Assembly: GCA_036245525.1 (NCBI GenBank)
Contig: BTPG01000001.1
Location: 174,336,083 to 174,400,082 of the forward strand
Direction: 5' to 3'
Origin: Semisulcospira habei
Lineage: Eukaryota; Mollusca; Gastropoda; Semisulcospiridae
DNA: 64,000 nucleotides
The position numbers and the translations under genes were made by a program. This document shows, piece by piece, positions 22,404 through 33,400 of the stretch; position 1 is the first letter of the stretch, and each line of letters begins with the position of its first letter. The notes under the pieces were generated by a model. It did not search any database and was not told where the DNA came from. It worked only from the letters and a program-made list of their open reading frames with translations.

Positions 22404-24672
22404 GGCTTGGCTTGACTTCGCGAACGAAGATTTTATAGGAGTTTCCCACGACGTCTGCAGGCTTGTTCGTGGCTGCGGAGGCCAATCCGAGACAGGCAGG
22501 TTCGACCGCAGTGGCTGCAGGGTAAGGTATGGCCGGGGTTCTGAGCTGCGGCATCTCTGTTTTTTCTCCTGAGCCGCTTGTCCTTAAGGCTAGCTCTGTG
22601 AGAGTCCTCAAAGGAGACAGCTGCCTTGTAAATGGTGGAGCGCCAGGTGTCACGGTCCGCAGCAAGCGAAGACCACTGGTGGTGGTCGATTTGGCAGGCA
22701 CTAAGTGACTTCTTGAGACAGTCTTTGTATCTCTTCTTTGGTGCCCCTCTGTCACGGTGTCCAGTAGCAAGCTCGCCGAACAGGGTGATCTTTGGTAGGC
22801 GATGATCCTCCATCCTGGAGACATGCCCCGCCCAGCGGAGCTGTGTCCGCAGCAGCAAAGCCTCGATGCTCACAGTTTCAGCCTGTTCAAGGACCTCGAC
22901 GTTGGTGACATAGTCACTCCAGTGAATGCCCAGGATGGTACGCAGGCAGCGCTGGTGAAAGCGTTCGAGGAGTAGTAGTTGGCTGCGGTAGAGGGCCCAG
23001 GACTCGGAACCATACAGCAGGGTGGTGAGGACCACAGCTCTGTACACGCTGATCTTGGTGCCTGTTTTCAGCTGTTGATTGTGCCACACCCGCTTGAAAA
23101 GTCGCCCGAAAGCGCTGTTCGCTTTTGCCAGCCTGCTGTCAAGCTCCTTGTCCAGCTTGGCGTCCGACGTGATAATGCAGCCAAGGTAAGTAAACTGGTG
23201 CACTGACTTTAGTTCAGACTCGCCAATGGAGATGTGAGGAGGGCGATACACTGTCTTGGGTGCCGGCTGATGGAGGACCTCTGTCTTTTTCAGACTGACC
23301 TCGAGTCCAAAGAGCTGGGCAGCATCTGCGAAGCAAGACGTGATGCGCTGCAGGGCTCTCTCTGTGTGTGCAACGAGGGCAGCATCATCAGCAAAAAGCA
23401 GCTCACGAATCAGTTGGTCTAGGGTTTTCGTGTGGGCCTGCAGTCGTCTGAGGTTGAACAGGCTGCCATCGAGACGATACCTGATGTACACTGCATCGTC
23501 ATCATCGAGGTCCACTGTGGCCTGCTTCAACATCATGCTAAAAAAGATGGTGAAGAGGGTCGGTGCCAGCACGCAGCCCTGCTTTACGCCGTTGAGAATA
23601 GGGAATGGTTCTGAGAGGTCATTGTTGAGTCTGACCTGGCCTTGCTGGTCCTCGTGTAGCTGGACAATCATGTTGAGGAACTTTGGGGGACAGCCAAGTC
23701 GCTCCAGGATCTGCCACATGCCTTGCCTGCTCACAGTGTCGAACGCTTTTGTTAGGTCGACAAATGTTACGTACAGCGCTTTGTTCTGCTCGCGGCACTT
23801 CTCCTGTAGCTGTCTCAGCACAAAGACCATATCGGTGGTGCTCCTGTTTGCTCTGAAGCCACACTGGCCCTCTGGGAGTTGGTCTTCAGCGATGGCAGGT
23901 ACCAGCCGATTCAGGAGCAGCCTTGCAAGGATTTTCCCAGCAATGGACAGCAGGGTAATTCCCCGATAGTTGGAACAGTCAGACTTCTCGCCTTTGTTCT
24001 TGTACAGGGTGATAACGACTGCATCACGGAGATCTTTTGGTAGTGTTCCTTCCTCCCAGCAGCAGAGAAAGAGGTCATGGAGCTTGTTGTGCAGTGCTGT
24101 GCCTCCATGTTTCCAGATCTCTGGCGGTATTCCATCAATGCCTGCTGCTTTGCCACTCTTGAGCTGGTGGATGGCTGTGAGGGTCTCTTCAGCGGTGGGC
24201 GGTTCGTCCAACTCAACCTTTACTGGGAGGTGTGGGATTTGTAGGACCACTGCTTCTTGAACAGTGCGCTCAGCGCTGAAGAGGCTCTGAAAGTATTCCG
24301 ACCAGCGGTTCAAGATGGAGGTATTATCTGTGAGGAGTGCCTGGCCATTCGCGCTTCGCAGGGGACTTTGTACCAGGTGCCTGGGGCCATACACTGCTTT
24401 CAGTGCTTCGTAGAAGCCCCTGTAGTCACCATTGTCAGCACAAAGCTGGGTCCTCTGTGCAAGTCTGGTCCACCACTCATTCTGGAGATCTCTGAGCTTG
24501 CGCTGGAGACTGCTGCAGACGAGGCGGAAGGCAGACTTCTTCACAGGGCAGGAAGGCTGGGCTAGGTGGGCCTGATGGGCGGCTCTTTTTTTTTGCTAGG
24601 TGTTCCTGGATCTCTACATCGTTTTCGTCAAACCAGTCTTTGTTCTTCTTTCTGGCGAAACCCAAGACTTCT
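22404..24672 (-). mobile_element. Young 5'-truncated LINE with 46-bp target duplications
   Basis: 2,269 bp are flanked by identical 46-bp direct repeats (22358-22403 and 24673-24718), and the uninterrupted sequence exists at 25778-25823 with one mismatch. The element is 5'-truncated: endonuclease is missing and only 'EVLGFARKKNKDWFD' onward remains. The 3' UTR is only about 30 nt after the stop and contains 'cttcgttcgcgaag', able to form a hairpin. There is no poly(A). Short 3' UTRs of this kind are typical of RTE-like LINEs. Confidence 0.85.
22433..24544 (-). CDS. Non-LTR reverse transcriptase, 703-codon open frame
   Basis: Reverse transcriptase of the LINE at 22404-24672. Visible motifs: 'LKSGKAAGIDGIPPEIW' (residues 128-144), '[10 protein letters not shown]' (191-200), palm motif A 'FVDLTKAFD' (261-269), 'GVKQGCVLAP' (319-328), catalytic 'FADDAAL' (384-390), 'QFTYLG' and a 'GSESWAL' thumb region, then a C-terminal Cys/His cluster 'CSHCGRTCLS...H...C' near residues 676-695. 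The frame continues upstream past 24544 as 'HLAKK', but is shifted by one base in an A8 run near 24590. The N-terminal endonuclease is lost to 5' truncation, so the frame is intact but the element is not autonomous. The clade was not settled: RTE-like is the best guess. Confidence 0.85.
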   Translation of the reverse strand: MKKSAFRLVCSSLQRKLRDLQNEWWTRLAQRTQLCADNGDYRGFYEALKAVYGPRHLVQSPLRSANGQALLTDNTSILNRWSEYFQSLFSAERTVQEAVVLQIPHLPVKVELDEPPTAEETLTAIHQLKSGKAAGIDGIPPEIWKHGGTALHNKLHDLFLCCWEEGTLPKDLRDAVVITLYKNKGEKSDCSNYRGITLLSIAGKILARLLLNRLVPAIAEDQLPEGQCGFRANRSTTDMVFVLRQLQEKCREQNKALYVTFVDLTKAFDTVSRQGMWQILERLGCPPKFLNMIVQLHEDQQGQVRLNNDLSEPFPILNGVKQGCVLAPTLFTIFFSMMLKQATVDLDDDDAVYIRYRLDGSLFNLRRLQAHTKTLDQLIRELLFADDAALVAHTERALQRITSCFADAAQLFGLEVSLKKTEVLHQPAPKTVYRPPHISIGESELKSVHQFTYLGCIITSDAKLDKELDSRLAKANSAFGRLFKRVWHNQQLKTGTKISVYRAVVLTTLLYGSESWALYRSQLLLLERFHQRCLRTILGIHWSDYVTNVEVLEQAETVSIEALLLRTQLRWAGHVSRMEDHRLPKITLFGELATGHRDRGAPKKRYKDCLKKSLSACQIDHHQWSSLAADRDTWRSTIYKAAVSFEDSHRASLKDKRLRRKNRDAAAQNPGHTLPCSHCGRTCLSRIGLRSHEQACRRRGKLL

Positions 24673-24718
24673 GAACGAGGAGTATCCTTGTGCACGAAGT
24701 GGGCTGAGTGTCTAATAC

Positions 24719-25060
24719 ACAAAGCCTGCTAAACACCAACCCGAAGGCAAACTTTATATCACCTTCAAGTTGAGGACTACCTCGGGGAAAAACGGGAGGA
24801 CCCCGGGGGAAAAAAAAGCAGCATTTAGCACAGTACACAACAAGGCATTGAAACAAAGCAAATAATAAAATACAGTAAGATAATATCGGTATAAGTGGAG
24901 AGTAGGTGGTTTTGAAACCGTCTTCAAGGCCCGTAACTAAAAAATAAAATAAAAAACGGGGTTGGGGGGGGGGGGGGGGAGAAAGAGAGAGAGAGAGAGA
25001 GGGGGGGGGAGGGAAGGGGAGGAGGAAGTGGAAGAAAGGTAATGGAAAAGGCGTAAAGAG
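24719..25060. repeat. Duplicated block, right part of copy 1
   Basis: Nearly identical to 25824-26165, including 'aaagcctgctaaacaccaac', the 'ccccgggggaaaaaaaagc' segment and a G-run with GA repeats. Together with 22263-22403 it forms copy 1 of a tandem duplication about 1 kb apart once the LINE is removed. Confidence 0.8.
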
Positions 25061-25061
25061 A

Positions 25062-25112
25062 TGATGATGATGATGAAACGTTTTTATTCAGGATAAAATG
25101 TTTTAGGCATAG
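25062..25112 (-). mobile_element. LINE 3' end fragment
   Basis: The complement of 'ttttatcctgaataaaaacg' followed by 'tttcatcatcat' matches the 3' end of the LINE at 11225-11830. Only about 50 bp remain. Confidence 0.6.
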
Positions 25113-25253
25113 CAATGCCTATCTTCCAAACTGTCCTGCTACTCTACACATATAAAAATACATCAGACGATACATCAAAAGATAAAACATATGTAAGTAA
25201 AAAGACCCATCCCCCTCCCCCCCTCTCCCCCACCACCACCACTCAGAGGGGGA

Positions 25254-25395
<142 letters not shown>

Positions 25396-25559
25396 TACAC
25401 AGGTATGAACCTGACATGTTAATGCAGACAGTCGAACTATTACATAATCTATAGCAACAGTAGAAAAGTATTAGGTAATAGGAAACTTGTCACTAACTGT
25501 ACTAACTATACGAATAGTAGCATAAGGGAGCCGAACATACTATTACTATTACTATTAAG

Positions 25560-25603
25560 AGAGAAAGAGGGAGAGAGAGAGAGAGCGGGGCCAAGGGGGA
25601 AAA

Positions 25604-25695
<92 letters not shown>

Positions 25696-26165
25696 GAAAT
25701 GAAATGAAACTTTATTTCTGAACGGAAGAAGCAGAGAGAGAGAGACAGAGACAAAGAGAGAGACAGAGAGAGAGAACGAACGAGGAGTACCCTTGTGCAC
25801 GAAGTGGGCTGAGTGTCTAATACACAAAGCCTGCTAAACACCAACCCGAAGGCAAACTTTATATCACCTTCAAGTTGAGGACTACCTCGGGGAAAAACGG
25901 GAGGACCCCGGGGGAAAAAAAAGCAGCATTTAGCACAGTACACAACAAGGCATTGAAACAAAGCAAATAATAAAATACAGTAAGATAATATCGGTATAAG
26001 TGGAGAGTAGGTGGTTTTGAAACCGTCTTCAAGGCCCGTAACTAAAAAATAAAATAAAAAACGGGGTGGGGGGGGGGGGGGGGGAGAAAGAGAGAGAGAG
26101 GCGGGGGGGGGGGGGGGGAGGGAAGGTGAGGAAGAAGTGGAAGAAAGGTAATGGAAAAGGCGTAA
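25560..26165. repeat. Duplicated block, copy 2 (empty site)
   Basis: Contains (GA)n (25610-25692), the 'gaaatgaaatgaaact' retroelement tail, the uninterrupted 46-bp target (25778-25823) and the ~300-bp unique segment. It supplies the pre-insertion state of copy 1. The (GA)n unit and its 'cggggycaagggggaaaaa' lead-in recur again at 26180-26310. Confidence 0.8.
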
Positions 26166-26179
26166 AGAGAGAAAGAGGG

Positions 26180-26210
26180 AGAGAGAGAGAGAGCGGGGTA
26201 AGGGGGAAAA

Positions 26211-26307
<97 letters not shown>

Positions 26308-26312
26308 AGGAA
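26180..26312. repeat. (GA)n microsatellite, third lead-in copy
   Basis: 'gcggggtaagggggaaaaag' is followed by about 90 bp of GA, like 25585-25692. Confidence 0.9.
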
Positions 26313-26379
26313 AAGGACATAAAAGGGGGGGTGGGGGGGGGGAGACAACCAGCCAGAGCCACCAGCCCCACCCAACAGG

Positions 26380-26605
26380 CACCCACCAGCCCTCAGAAAA
26401 ACACAGGCACACAACAAGACGACCACATACATCCCCAAGGGATGCACACGATCGCCCCGCCCCAAACCCGCGCACCAATCCGCGGGCCAGCGACCGGGCG
26501 CCCGACAGGCAAGGATAAGGGATCCAACCGATCGTTCGGCCAGCGCTGAGAAAGTCCCCATGGGATTTGTACATTACAACCAGCGCCAGCCTCACCTATC
26601 TGGTA
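26380..26605 (-). mobile_element. Palindromic 3' flank of the Penelope-like element
   Basis: 26450-26605 aligns with the 375-bp unit of the 61.3-62.8 kb array: 'gggccagcgaccgggcgcc' matches 'gggctggcgattgggtgcc', and 'ccagcgccagcctcacctat' matches 'ccagcgctagcctcacctat'. 26380-26440 aligns with the same unit in the opposite direction. The two arms meet at an 'atccccaagggat' hairpin. PLEs carry LTR-like terminal repeats, often rearranged. Confidence 0.55.
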
Positions 26606-27500
26606 AGTGAGTAGTCAAACAGAAGGTACACAGTAAGGTAAAGGTACAATTAGCAGATAAGAATGACACAGGTAAGATAATAAAAATAAATGGTAATCTA
26701 TCATATTTATCCCGAGTGGCGCCACAGTGCCCAGTTTATTAATCAGAAATTTTTCTCGGTCTTTCCTGGCCCAGACATTATTGGCTTGCATAAGCCAGAG
26801 GCCTTTAACCCTAATGTCCGAGATGGAGTGGTCGGCCTGATTGAAATGTCGTCCGACCGGTCTGTTGTATTGGTACTTGACCGACTGAAGATGTTCTTCG
26901 AAACGGTCGTTGATGGTTCTTTCTGTCTCTCCAACATAGAGTAGGCCGCATTTCACACAGTTGACACGTGAAGTATTTGTCTATGTTGAATTTGTAACGT
27001 GGACCATTCACCACGGTGGAAGGGCAAATAAAAGGAAACGTCTTGCAATTAGGAACATTGCAAGGTGTGGTATGACGAGGCTTGAGAGTAGAACGAACAA
27101 GCATGTCCTGTAAATTAATATCCCTCTTGAAAGCCACCAACGGAGGTTCAGAAAAGATAGCAGCGGACTCTTTACTGGATGACAAAATACCCCAGTTAGA
27201 AAGAAGTATTTTACGAACCGGATTGGTGTAGGGATGGTAGATCATGGTGACGATAGACCTGTCACTATCAGCAGTAGGTTTAGTCTGCAGTGTATTCGCG
27301 CGACTAAGTTTTTGTACCTTTTGGAGAGATCGGCCTTGAACAACAGTATGTGGGTAATATCTGTCGATGAAAAATCCAGCCATTTCTGTGGATTGAACAT
27401 AAAAATCTGATTCTTCGGAACAGATTCCTTTCAGCCGAAGAAACTGGGAATATGTTAGTCTGCAAGTGTCTATAAGAATCTCTAAATACTGTATTCATAA
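26606..27500 (-). mobile_element. Penelope-like element, 3' part
   Basis: The minus strand encodes the end of the RT module and linker ('QFLRLKGICSEESDF', then 'VRKILLSNWGILSSSKESA' and 'PPLVAFKRDINLQDMLVRS'), a Cys-rich segment, and the GIY-YIG endonuclease. This order is diagnostic of EN-containing Penelope-like elements. The RT fingers and palm are missing (5'-truncated near 27490). Confidence 0.85.
26615..27383 (-). pseudogene. PLE RT-linker and GIY-YIG endonuclease, frameshifted
   Basis: The frame from 27383 runs through the linker to 'KFNIDKYFTC' (about 26975). A one-base shift there moves the GIY-YIG part ('KCGLLYVGETERTINDRFEE', then 'HFNQADHSISDIRVKGL' and 'REKFLINKLGTVAP') into the frame read from 26956. 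In PLEs the GIY-YIG domain nicks the target DNA to prime reverse transcription. A second shift upstream separates 'QFLRLKGICSEE' from 'STEMAGFFIDR'. The 3'-most ~30 codons before 26615 look unrelated to the domain. Confidence 0.8.
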
Positions 27501-27659
27501 CTAATGAATCCTATGGTAGATTATCGTGCTCTAACGTCATCTCTCTGACAATTCTCTGACATCACACACTGTCACTGGGTGGTCGGCAACCCAACTCAAG
27601 TTAACTGCCGTAACGAGATGAGGATCACTAACTGATTGAAGACGTGACACAACACACAC

Positions 27660-27785
27660 CCTCCCCGCCTCCCCCCCCCCCCCCCCCCGCCCTCCCCCCC
27701 CCCCCCCACACACACACACGCACGCACGCACGCACGCACACACACGCACGCACGCACACACACACACACACACACACACATGCAT
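27660..27785. repeat. poly(C) and (CA)n/(GCAC)n repeat
   Basis: C-runs are followed by CACA/CGCA dinucleotide repeats to 27785. Cys-Val frames on the minus strand are artefacts. Confidence 0.9.
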
Positions 27786-27804
27786 GCATGTGAGACTAAG
27801 CTAA

Positions 27805-27955
27805 AACTGCTTGGGCGAGTTGACTCGAGTCTTGGGCGAGTTGACTCGGGCCTTGGACTTCTACTTTGGGCGAAATGACTGCTACCTTGGGCGAGATGAC
27901 CCTTACCTTGGCGAGTTGACTGGGCGAGATGGTATATGGGCGAGTTGACCGGCAC
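27805..27955. repeat. Degenerate 'cttgggcgagttgact' minisatellite
   Basis: About six diverged units of 18-28 bp share 'ttgggcgagwtgac', e.g. 27808, 27831, 27866 and 27887. Unit lengths vary, so it is an old array. Confidence 0.75.
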
Positions 27956-28370
27956 CCTTTCAAAATGGATGCCAAGAAAAACTTAAAAGCTAGCCGACGA
28001 CTTTCATTCCTGTAAAAAATAGCATCTTAACAAGGTAAATGTCGTGCTTAAAAACTATTGTTGCCTGTGTATTTTTCTTTTTGTTGCTCCTGTAGTTGCT
28101 TCTGTCTTTAGTGCAGGCCTATAGGTCGTTTTATAACTGCGAATGGATTGGGATGGAAGTGAAAAATCTGAGAATGAAAACCCTTTCATAATTTGTTTTT
28201 CATTACGTTCTGTTACCCGAAGATTAACAGTGTCTCTCTGTTTTGGCCTTGTGCCGTTTGTAATTTGAGGGAATGGTACAGTCTCATCCTGTGGGCACAA
28301 GAACCGAGGAAAGTACCGTTTAGTACGGGAGAATTGGAACGGTATAGAGGTACAATTAATAATAACAGTT
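27956..28370. other. Non-coding stretch, nothing recognised
   Basis: No motifs or repeat ends were recognised. An 81-codon minus-strand frame (28055-28300) lacks any familiar domain. Confidence 0.35.
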
Positions 28371-28375
28371 TTAAT

Positions 28376-29010
28376 AATAATAATAATGAGTATTTATGTA
28401 GCGCTTAATCTTAATCGAAAGCTCTAAGCGCTTTACAATCTGTACACAAAAATACAATGATATATGCACATAACAAACAAAACACAATATCCGAACACAC
28501 CACTTTTACAATGAACTAAACAACAATGCATGCATAATATGTTCTAATTAACATTCAGTCTATAAGAAAGTGGATTACAGAACTACAACTAAGGCATCAA
28601 ACACTGGCTGTTGTTCAAAGTAAAGCTTGAAGAAGTGAGTTTTCAACGACCTTTTGAAATCAGAGACAGACTCACTCACACTGTTTCTGACCTCAAGAGG
28701 AAGTGTATTCCATCACACTGGGGCTTCATAAACAAAGTGCGCTGACCAAATGTTTTAGTTTGGACAGAAGGTACACACAACTTCCATTTATCAGAATAGA
28801 AGTGGAGCTCACGAGAGGGTGTATACACATGCAGCCAAGAGGACAAGTATTTTGGGCTGGTGCCTGAAAGTGAAAGTGAAAGGCAGTTAAAACAGATGGA
28901 CATAACTTTGTATTGAATAATATGTGAGGACACAGGTAGGCAGTGAAGGGACTTCAAGATGGGTGTGACATGCTCAGTCTTACGGACTCTCACAACAAGC
29001 CATGTTTTAA
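28376..29010 (-). mobile_element. CR1/L2-like LINE, 3' end
   Basis: The minus strand encodes the typical tail 'HVTPILKSLHCLPVSSHIIQ', 'LHVYTPSRELHF', 'TKTFGQRT', then a 3' UTR ending in 'gtaaagcgcttagagctttcg' and (att)n at 28376. The same 3' UTR, plus strand, occurs at 47820-48030. 5'-truncated and frameshifted. Confidence 0.75.
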
Positions 29011-30087
29011 CACCTCCACTTGTAAATTTCATGAGTTGTTGTTTTACAATGATTTCAATTAACAGGCATGTGATTGTGAGTGTGTTTCAACTTTCATTAA
29101 AAGTGAACTTTGTGAATCTCTCAATGAAAGCTCTGGCACAAGCGTAAGCATTTTTTACTTACATTAGTTACAGTTATACAGTTGGAAAAATTTAACCATG
29201 GTCCATCAATCAAGCCCATGCTAGCATGCTGGTTAACCACTGGACATGTGCTGCACTAACACAATTTGAATCTAAAAAAATTACTGGGACAACCTACTAA
29301 CAGACTACTAACACGTTGAGCCCCAAATTTAGGAATTGTCCTCTGATACAACCTGTCAGTTTAGGAAGTAAACTGTGATAGTTCAACTTCAAGGGGTGTT
29401 TCCAAATAGCTAAGTGTCTATGACTGCAGTAGATGGACCATGCTCATGCCCTGTAAAGACAAAACATTTGGGTATCTGACACAATTGACAATCCATTGAT
29501 TGATGATTGAATAAAAAGTCAGCATTGCTCATCGCCAAAACAACTTGTCAAAGTCTTTTCACAACGATCTCAACAACGATCATTAGTCATCAAACACTCT
29601 GCGCAAGGCTTTCATCACATATCACACATCGTCATCGATCACAAAACATTAACGGTAATAACAGTCATAAGTCACCAATAAATCAGTTTTGACACATCGT
29701 ATTTTGAATTATGTCAATTGCCGAGTTGTTATTTGATGGAATGTCATGTCAATATGTTGTCAGTTAGCCGAGTTGTCGATGAATTGTCATTTGACAAGTT
29801 CCTGTAGACAAAACATTCTGTTCTGCATTGTGCCTGCCGACCAGCTTCAGCATTCTGAAGGCTTCTTTAAAAAATACAATTTGCGTGTTTGTCTGTTTTC
29901 TATTTTTCGATATATTATTATTAATGATTAAGATTTTAAAGGTAATTATACTAATAGAATGAACAATTTTGCTTTTCAGAAAAAAAAATGGACTTGCTTT
30001 TTTTGACCTTCACAGGGATAATTGAGCTATTCTGGTTGCACGATCATTCTATTCTTCTGTCGTATTTGGCATTGCTCAGGGCTACTA
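29011..30087. other. Non-coding stretch upstream of EXTL3
   Basis: No coding recognised. A decayed type-A foldback core may lie near 29380-29430 ('tagttcaacttcaaggggtg'). Confidence 0.35.
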
Positions 30088-30165
30088 ACCGTTTGGCTGT
30101 CAGTAGTGCTTTCAGTCTATGTAAATCACCTTGACTAAAAGCACCACTGACAGTCAAAGGATTGA
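30088..30165. mobile_element. Foldback MITE, core type C (diverged)
   Basis: 'gtttggctgtcagtagtgct' pairs imperfectly with 'agcaccactgacagtcaaag' around a short centre. Related to 4311-4386, 50195-50285 and 60752-60840. Located just upstream of the EXTL3 5' region. Confidence 0.6.
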
Positions 30166-30252
30166 TAATACAGTATAAACTGTACTTTTTGTTTTGTTGT
30201 AATATTTCGACTCCCAACATCTGATGAGTCACGTTTTTTTGCCACAGGTGCC

Positions 30253-30363
30253 ATGCTGGTGTTCCCACACAATGGACATCAGCTTTACTTGGCCATTGGG
30301 AGGAGCACCTTTGCCTCCATAGACATGATGGGTGTTACTCCTCGCATTGTCACAATGGTGTGA
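30253..30363 (+). promoter_or_regulatory. Candidate upstream ORF before EXTL3
   Basis: A possible splice acceptor (T-run then CCACAG, ending 30247) is followed by ATG at 30253, 36 codons and TGA at 30361-30363, 48 nt before the EXTL3 start codon. If this DNA is in the mature 5' UTR, the small frame could lower EXTL3 translation. Its peptide has no recognised domain. Confidence 0.35.
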
Positions 30364-30411
30364 TCATCCACAGCACTTTCCGTTTTCAACATCCCTGCAG
30401 CTTCAGTGAAG

Positions 30412-33400
30412 ATGGCAGCACCGCGCCCATGTTGGTGTTGGCGACTTCGTAATTCGTCCATCAAGCTTGCCCTGATCCTGCTGACCACGTTCATCATTCT
30501 GCCGCTGATCACACACTACTACCTCTCGAACATGGGCAGTGACTGTGATGATTCCTCACACAAATCACGCACAAAACTTGACTATGATGACAACGCTGGT
30601 GATGATGATAAGAAGACGTCAGAATATAAACTTCATATTGAGGAGCTGCGGAGAATCAAAACGTCTGTCAGTAATGAGTTGAGAGATTTGGAGAGCAAAC
30701 GGCAAAGTCTACAGACAGAAATAGCAGGCTACACCACTCACATTGAAACACTTAAACAACAGCACACTGTTCTAAAGAAAGAAATCACACAAGTGAAAAT
30801 GACACTAGATCAGCTGAAATTTGAAAAAGAAGAAACGAAGGCATTTATGCCAAGTATCAAAGCTCCACAGAGAATCATATTTGATGCATCTAGAACAAAC
30901 ACTTTACACCCACCCACGTCCACACACCATTGCTGGATGGAAAACTGTTTTGATTATTCACGGTGCTCCCTTGTCTCAGGTTTTCCTGTTTTCTTTTATG
31001 ACCCAGAAGACTTTGAATCTGTTGAGTCATTACACATTGAGGAATTCATCCTGACTTCTGTAGTGCACAGTTTAGGACAGAGTGCATACTTGACTGATGA
31101 TGCCACCAGTGCATGTATTTTTGTTGTTTTGTTGGGAGAAGTTAAAGACAATGTTGTTACCAAAGACAGACTAGAAAATTTCTTGTATTCTCTGCCACAT
31201 TGGAATGGTGATGGTAGAAATCACGTGTTGTTGAACCTCGCTCGTGGTGGCCACAGTACAGACTATTTTGTGAACGTAAACACTGGCCGTGCCATCATCG
31301 TACAGTCAGCATTTCATAGTTTAGCGTTCCGCCATAATTTTGACATTGTCGTGCCGCCATGTTTAGGGCAGGCTAGCGGGGATCTTTGGTCAGAGATGCC
31401 ACCAGTGTCCCCTCTCCGTCGCAAATACCTTGTGTCCTTTTGGGGGGAATATATGCCCACTCGACAGGAGGTTCATCAAGGCAGCTTGCAGCATAATTCT
31501 GAAGAGGATGTTGGAGGCAGTTTTAGAAAGCTGCAGGGGATAGGGCCACATCCTTATCCAGGGACAAGAAAGATTTTGTCAGAACAGGCAGAAGGATTTC
31601 TCAACATGGAGAGTGCAATAGTTTCCTGGTTGAAAGAACTGCAGCAAAAGCTGGGAGACAGTGCCCTGATGGAGCTGTCCTGTGGGGGTCAGAGGGTGGA
31701 GGGGATGGTGTCCGAGTGGGGGTTGTGTGGGGACGCATTCCAAAGACATGAAATTCTGAAGCAATCCACCTTCTCATTACTTTTGTTTCCTATGAACGAT
31801 ACTCTTGTTTCAACGAGTGTGTTTCAAATCAGGCTGTATGAAGCACTGAAATATGGCTCTGTGCCTATTGTGTTAGGCATGCAACGTCGTTTACCCTTTG
31901 GTGAAGTGTTAGACTGGGAGAAAGCTGTGCTAACTCTCCCACTCCCAAGGGTCACAGAAATTCCATTTTATCTGAGGACGTTCTTGGACAATGATATTGC
32001 ACTGCTACGCTATTACGGGCGCATTTTCTGGGAGAAGTACTTTGGATCTACGCAGCGAATCATTGACATGACTTTAGCTGTTCTTAGGACACGGATTCAA
32101 ATCCCTGCTGCGCCCACCAAGGATGAGCCGGCAGTGAGCGTGTTTAATGCCACATTCCCAGCTCTGAAGTGGGAAGGGCCAGAGCCAGAGCCAGAGAGTG
32201 ATGAGGTATTGGGTCCAATAGAGCCACGTTTTCCTTCTGAGAAGTACCGGCGAAACTACACACACAGCTGGGCACTTCAGTCATTCAACATGGCAGGCGA
32301 TCCATTCCTGCTGTATCCATACACACCATTTGAACCAGTACTCCCATCTGAGGCAAAGTTCTTAGGTGAGTTTATTCATAGGTGATTAGACATACTGCTG
32401 TACTAGTTACTGATCCCGAGAGATTACAAAGTGGGCACAAGGACCCCGGGACAAAATGGCATTGATCTATTCTACTATTTCTACTAAGGCTTGACATCAT
32501 CATGAAGATATTTTTCATGGGTGACGGTCTTCAGTCCTGGAGACTTATTCAGCTTTTACAAATCCCAGAAAACTGATTTTCAGCTCTTTGGTTCAGACAG
32601 AACAGCACTTTAGCCAGTGTATTCCATCTGCAAGAGCCATATGGGCACATGAGTGAGCACAGGGGCTCATGAGAGTTTATCCGCACCGATAAGTCCGACC
32701 CGTGGTTTACTCTAGAAGTGACTATAGCCAAGCGAGAATGTCGACATGCTGAGCGTGCCTTGCATAAATCCGGACTCACTGTGCATAAACAGATTTATGA
32801 CATAAAGAAGCTTGTTGTCAATCAGACTGCTGAAAGCAAAAACTGCCTTTTACTGCCCAAGATGCTTGAAAGTGACACTTGTAAAAAAAAAAATTGGTTG
32901 CCCTTGCTTGGTAGATCTCGTGACTCTCCCCTTCCCACCAACATCCCAGCTGCTCATTTAGCCAATGCCTTCTGTAGCTTTTTCACTGATAGGGTGACGT
33001 CTATTCCAGATAGCCTTGATGCTATGAGGTGCACCCATATTGACACCGGCCCTCCCCCCTTGTCTCTGAACAGGCTGTTTTTCACATTCTTAAGAAATGC
33101 CCGCCTAAAATGCGTGAGCTCGACCCCATGCTAACTTCACTGGTTTTTTAAAACATTGACATTCTTCTGCCCACAGACCATCACCAAAATCATAAATCAG
33201 TCCCTGGAGTCGGGCGTCTTTCCATCAGAATTCAAATCAGCCGTTGTCAAACCTCTCCTGAAAAAGTCAAATCTTGACCCCAACCAGCTAAAGAACTATT
33301 GCCCCGTTTCAAACCTACTCTTTCTGTCCCCCCCACCCAGGTCTGCCCTGGGGGACTTGGGTGGGGTTAGGTATTTTTTAGTTCCCAGGGTCACCCTGGT

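Noticed and set aside
25506..26595. 351- and 188-codon minus-strand Ser-Leu/Pro-rich frames
   Set aside because: Microsatellite and G-run artefacts crossing the duplicated blocks.
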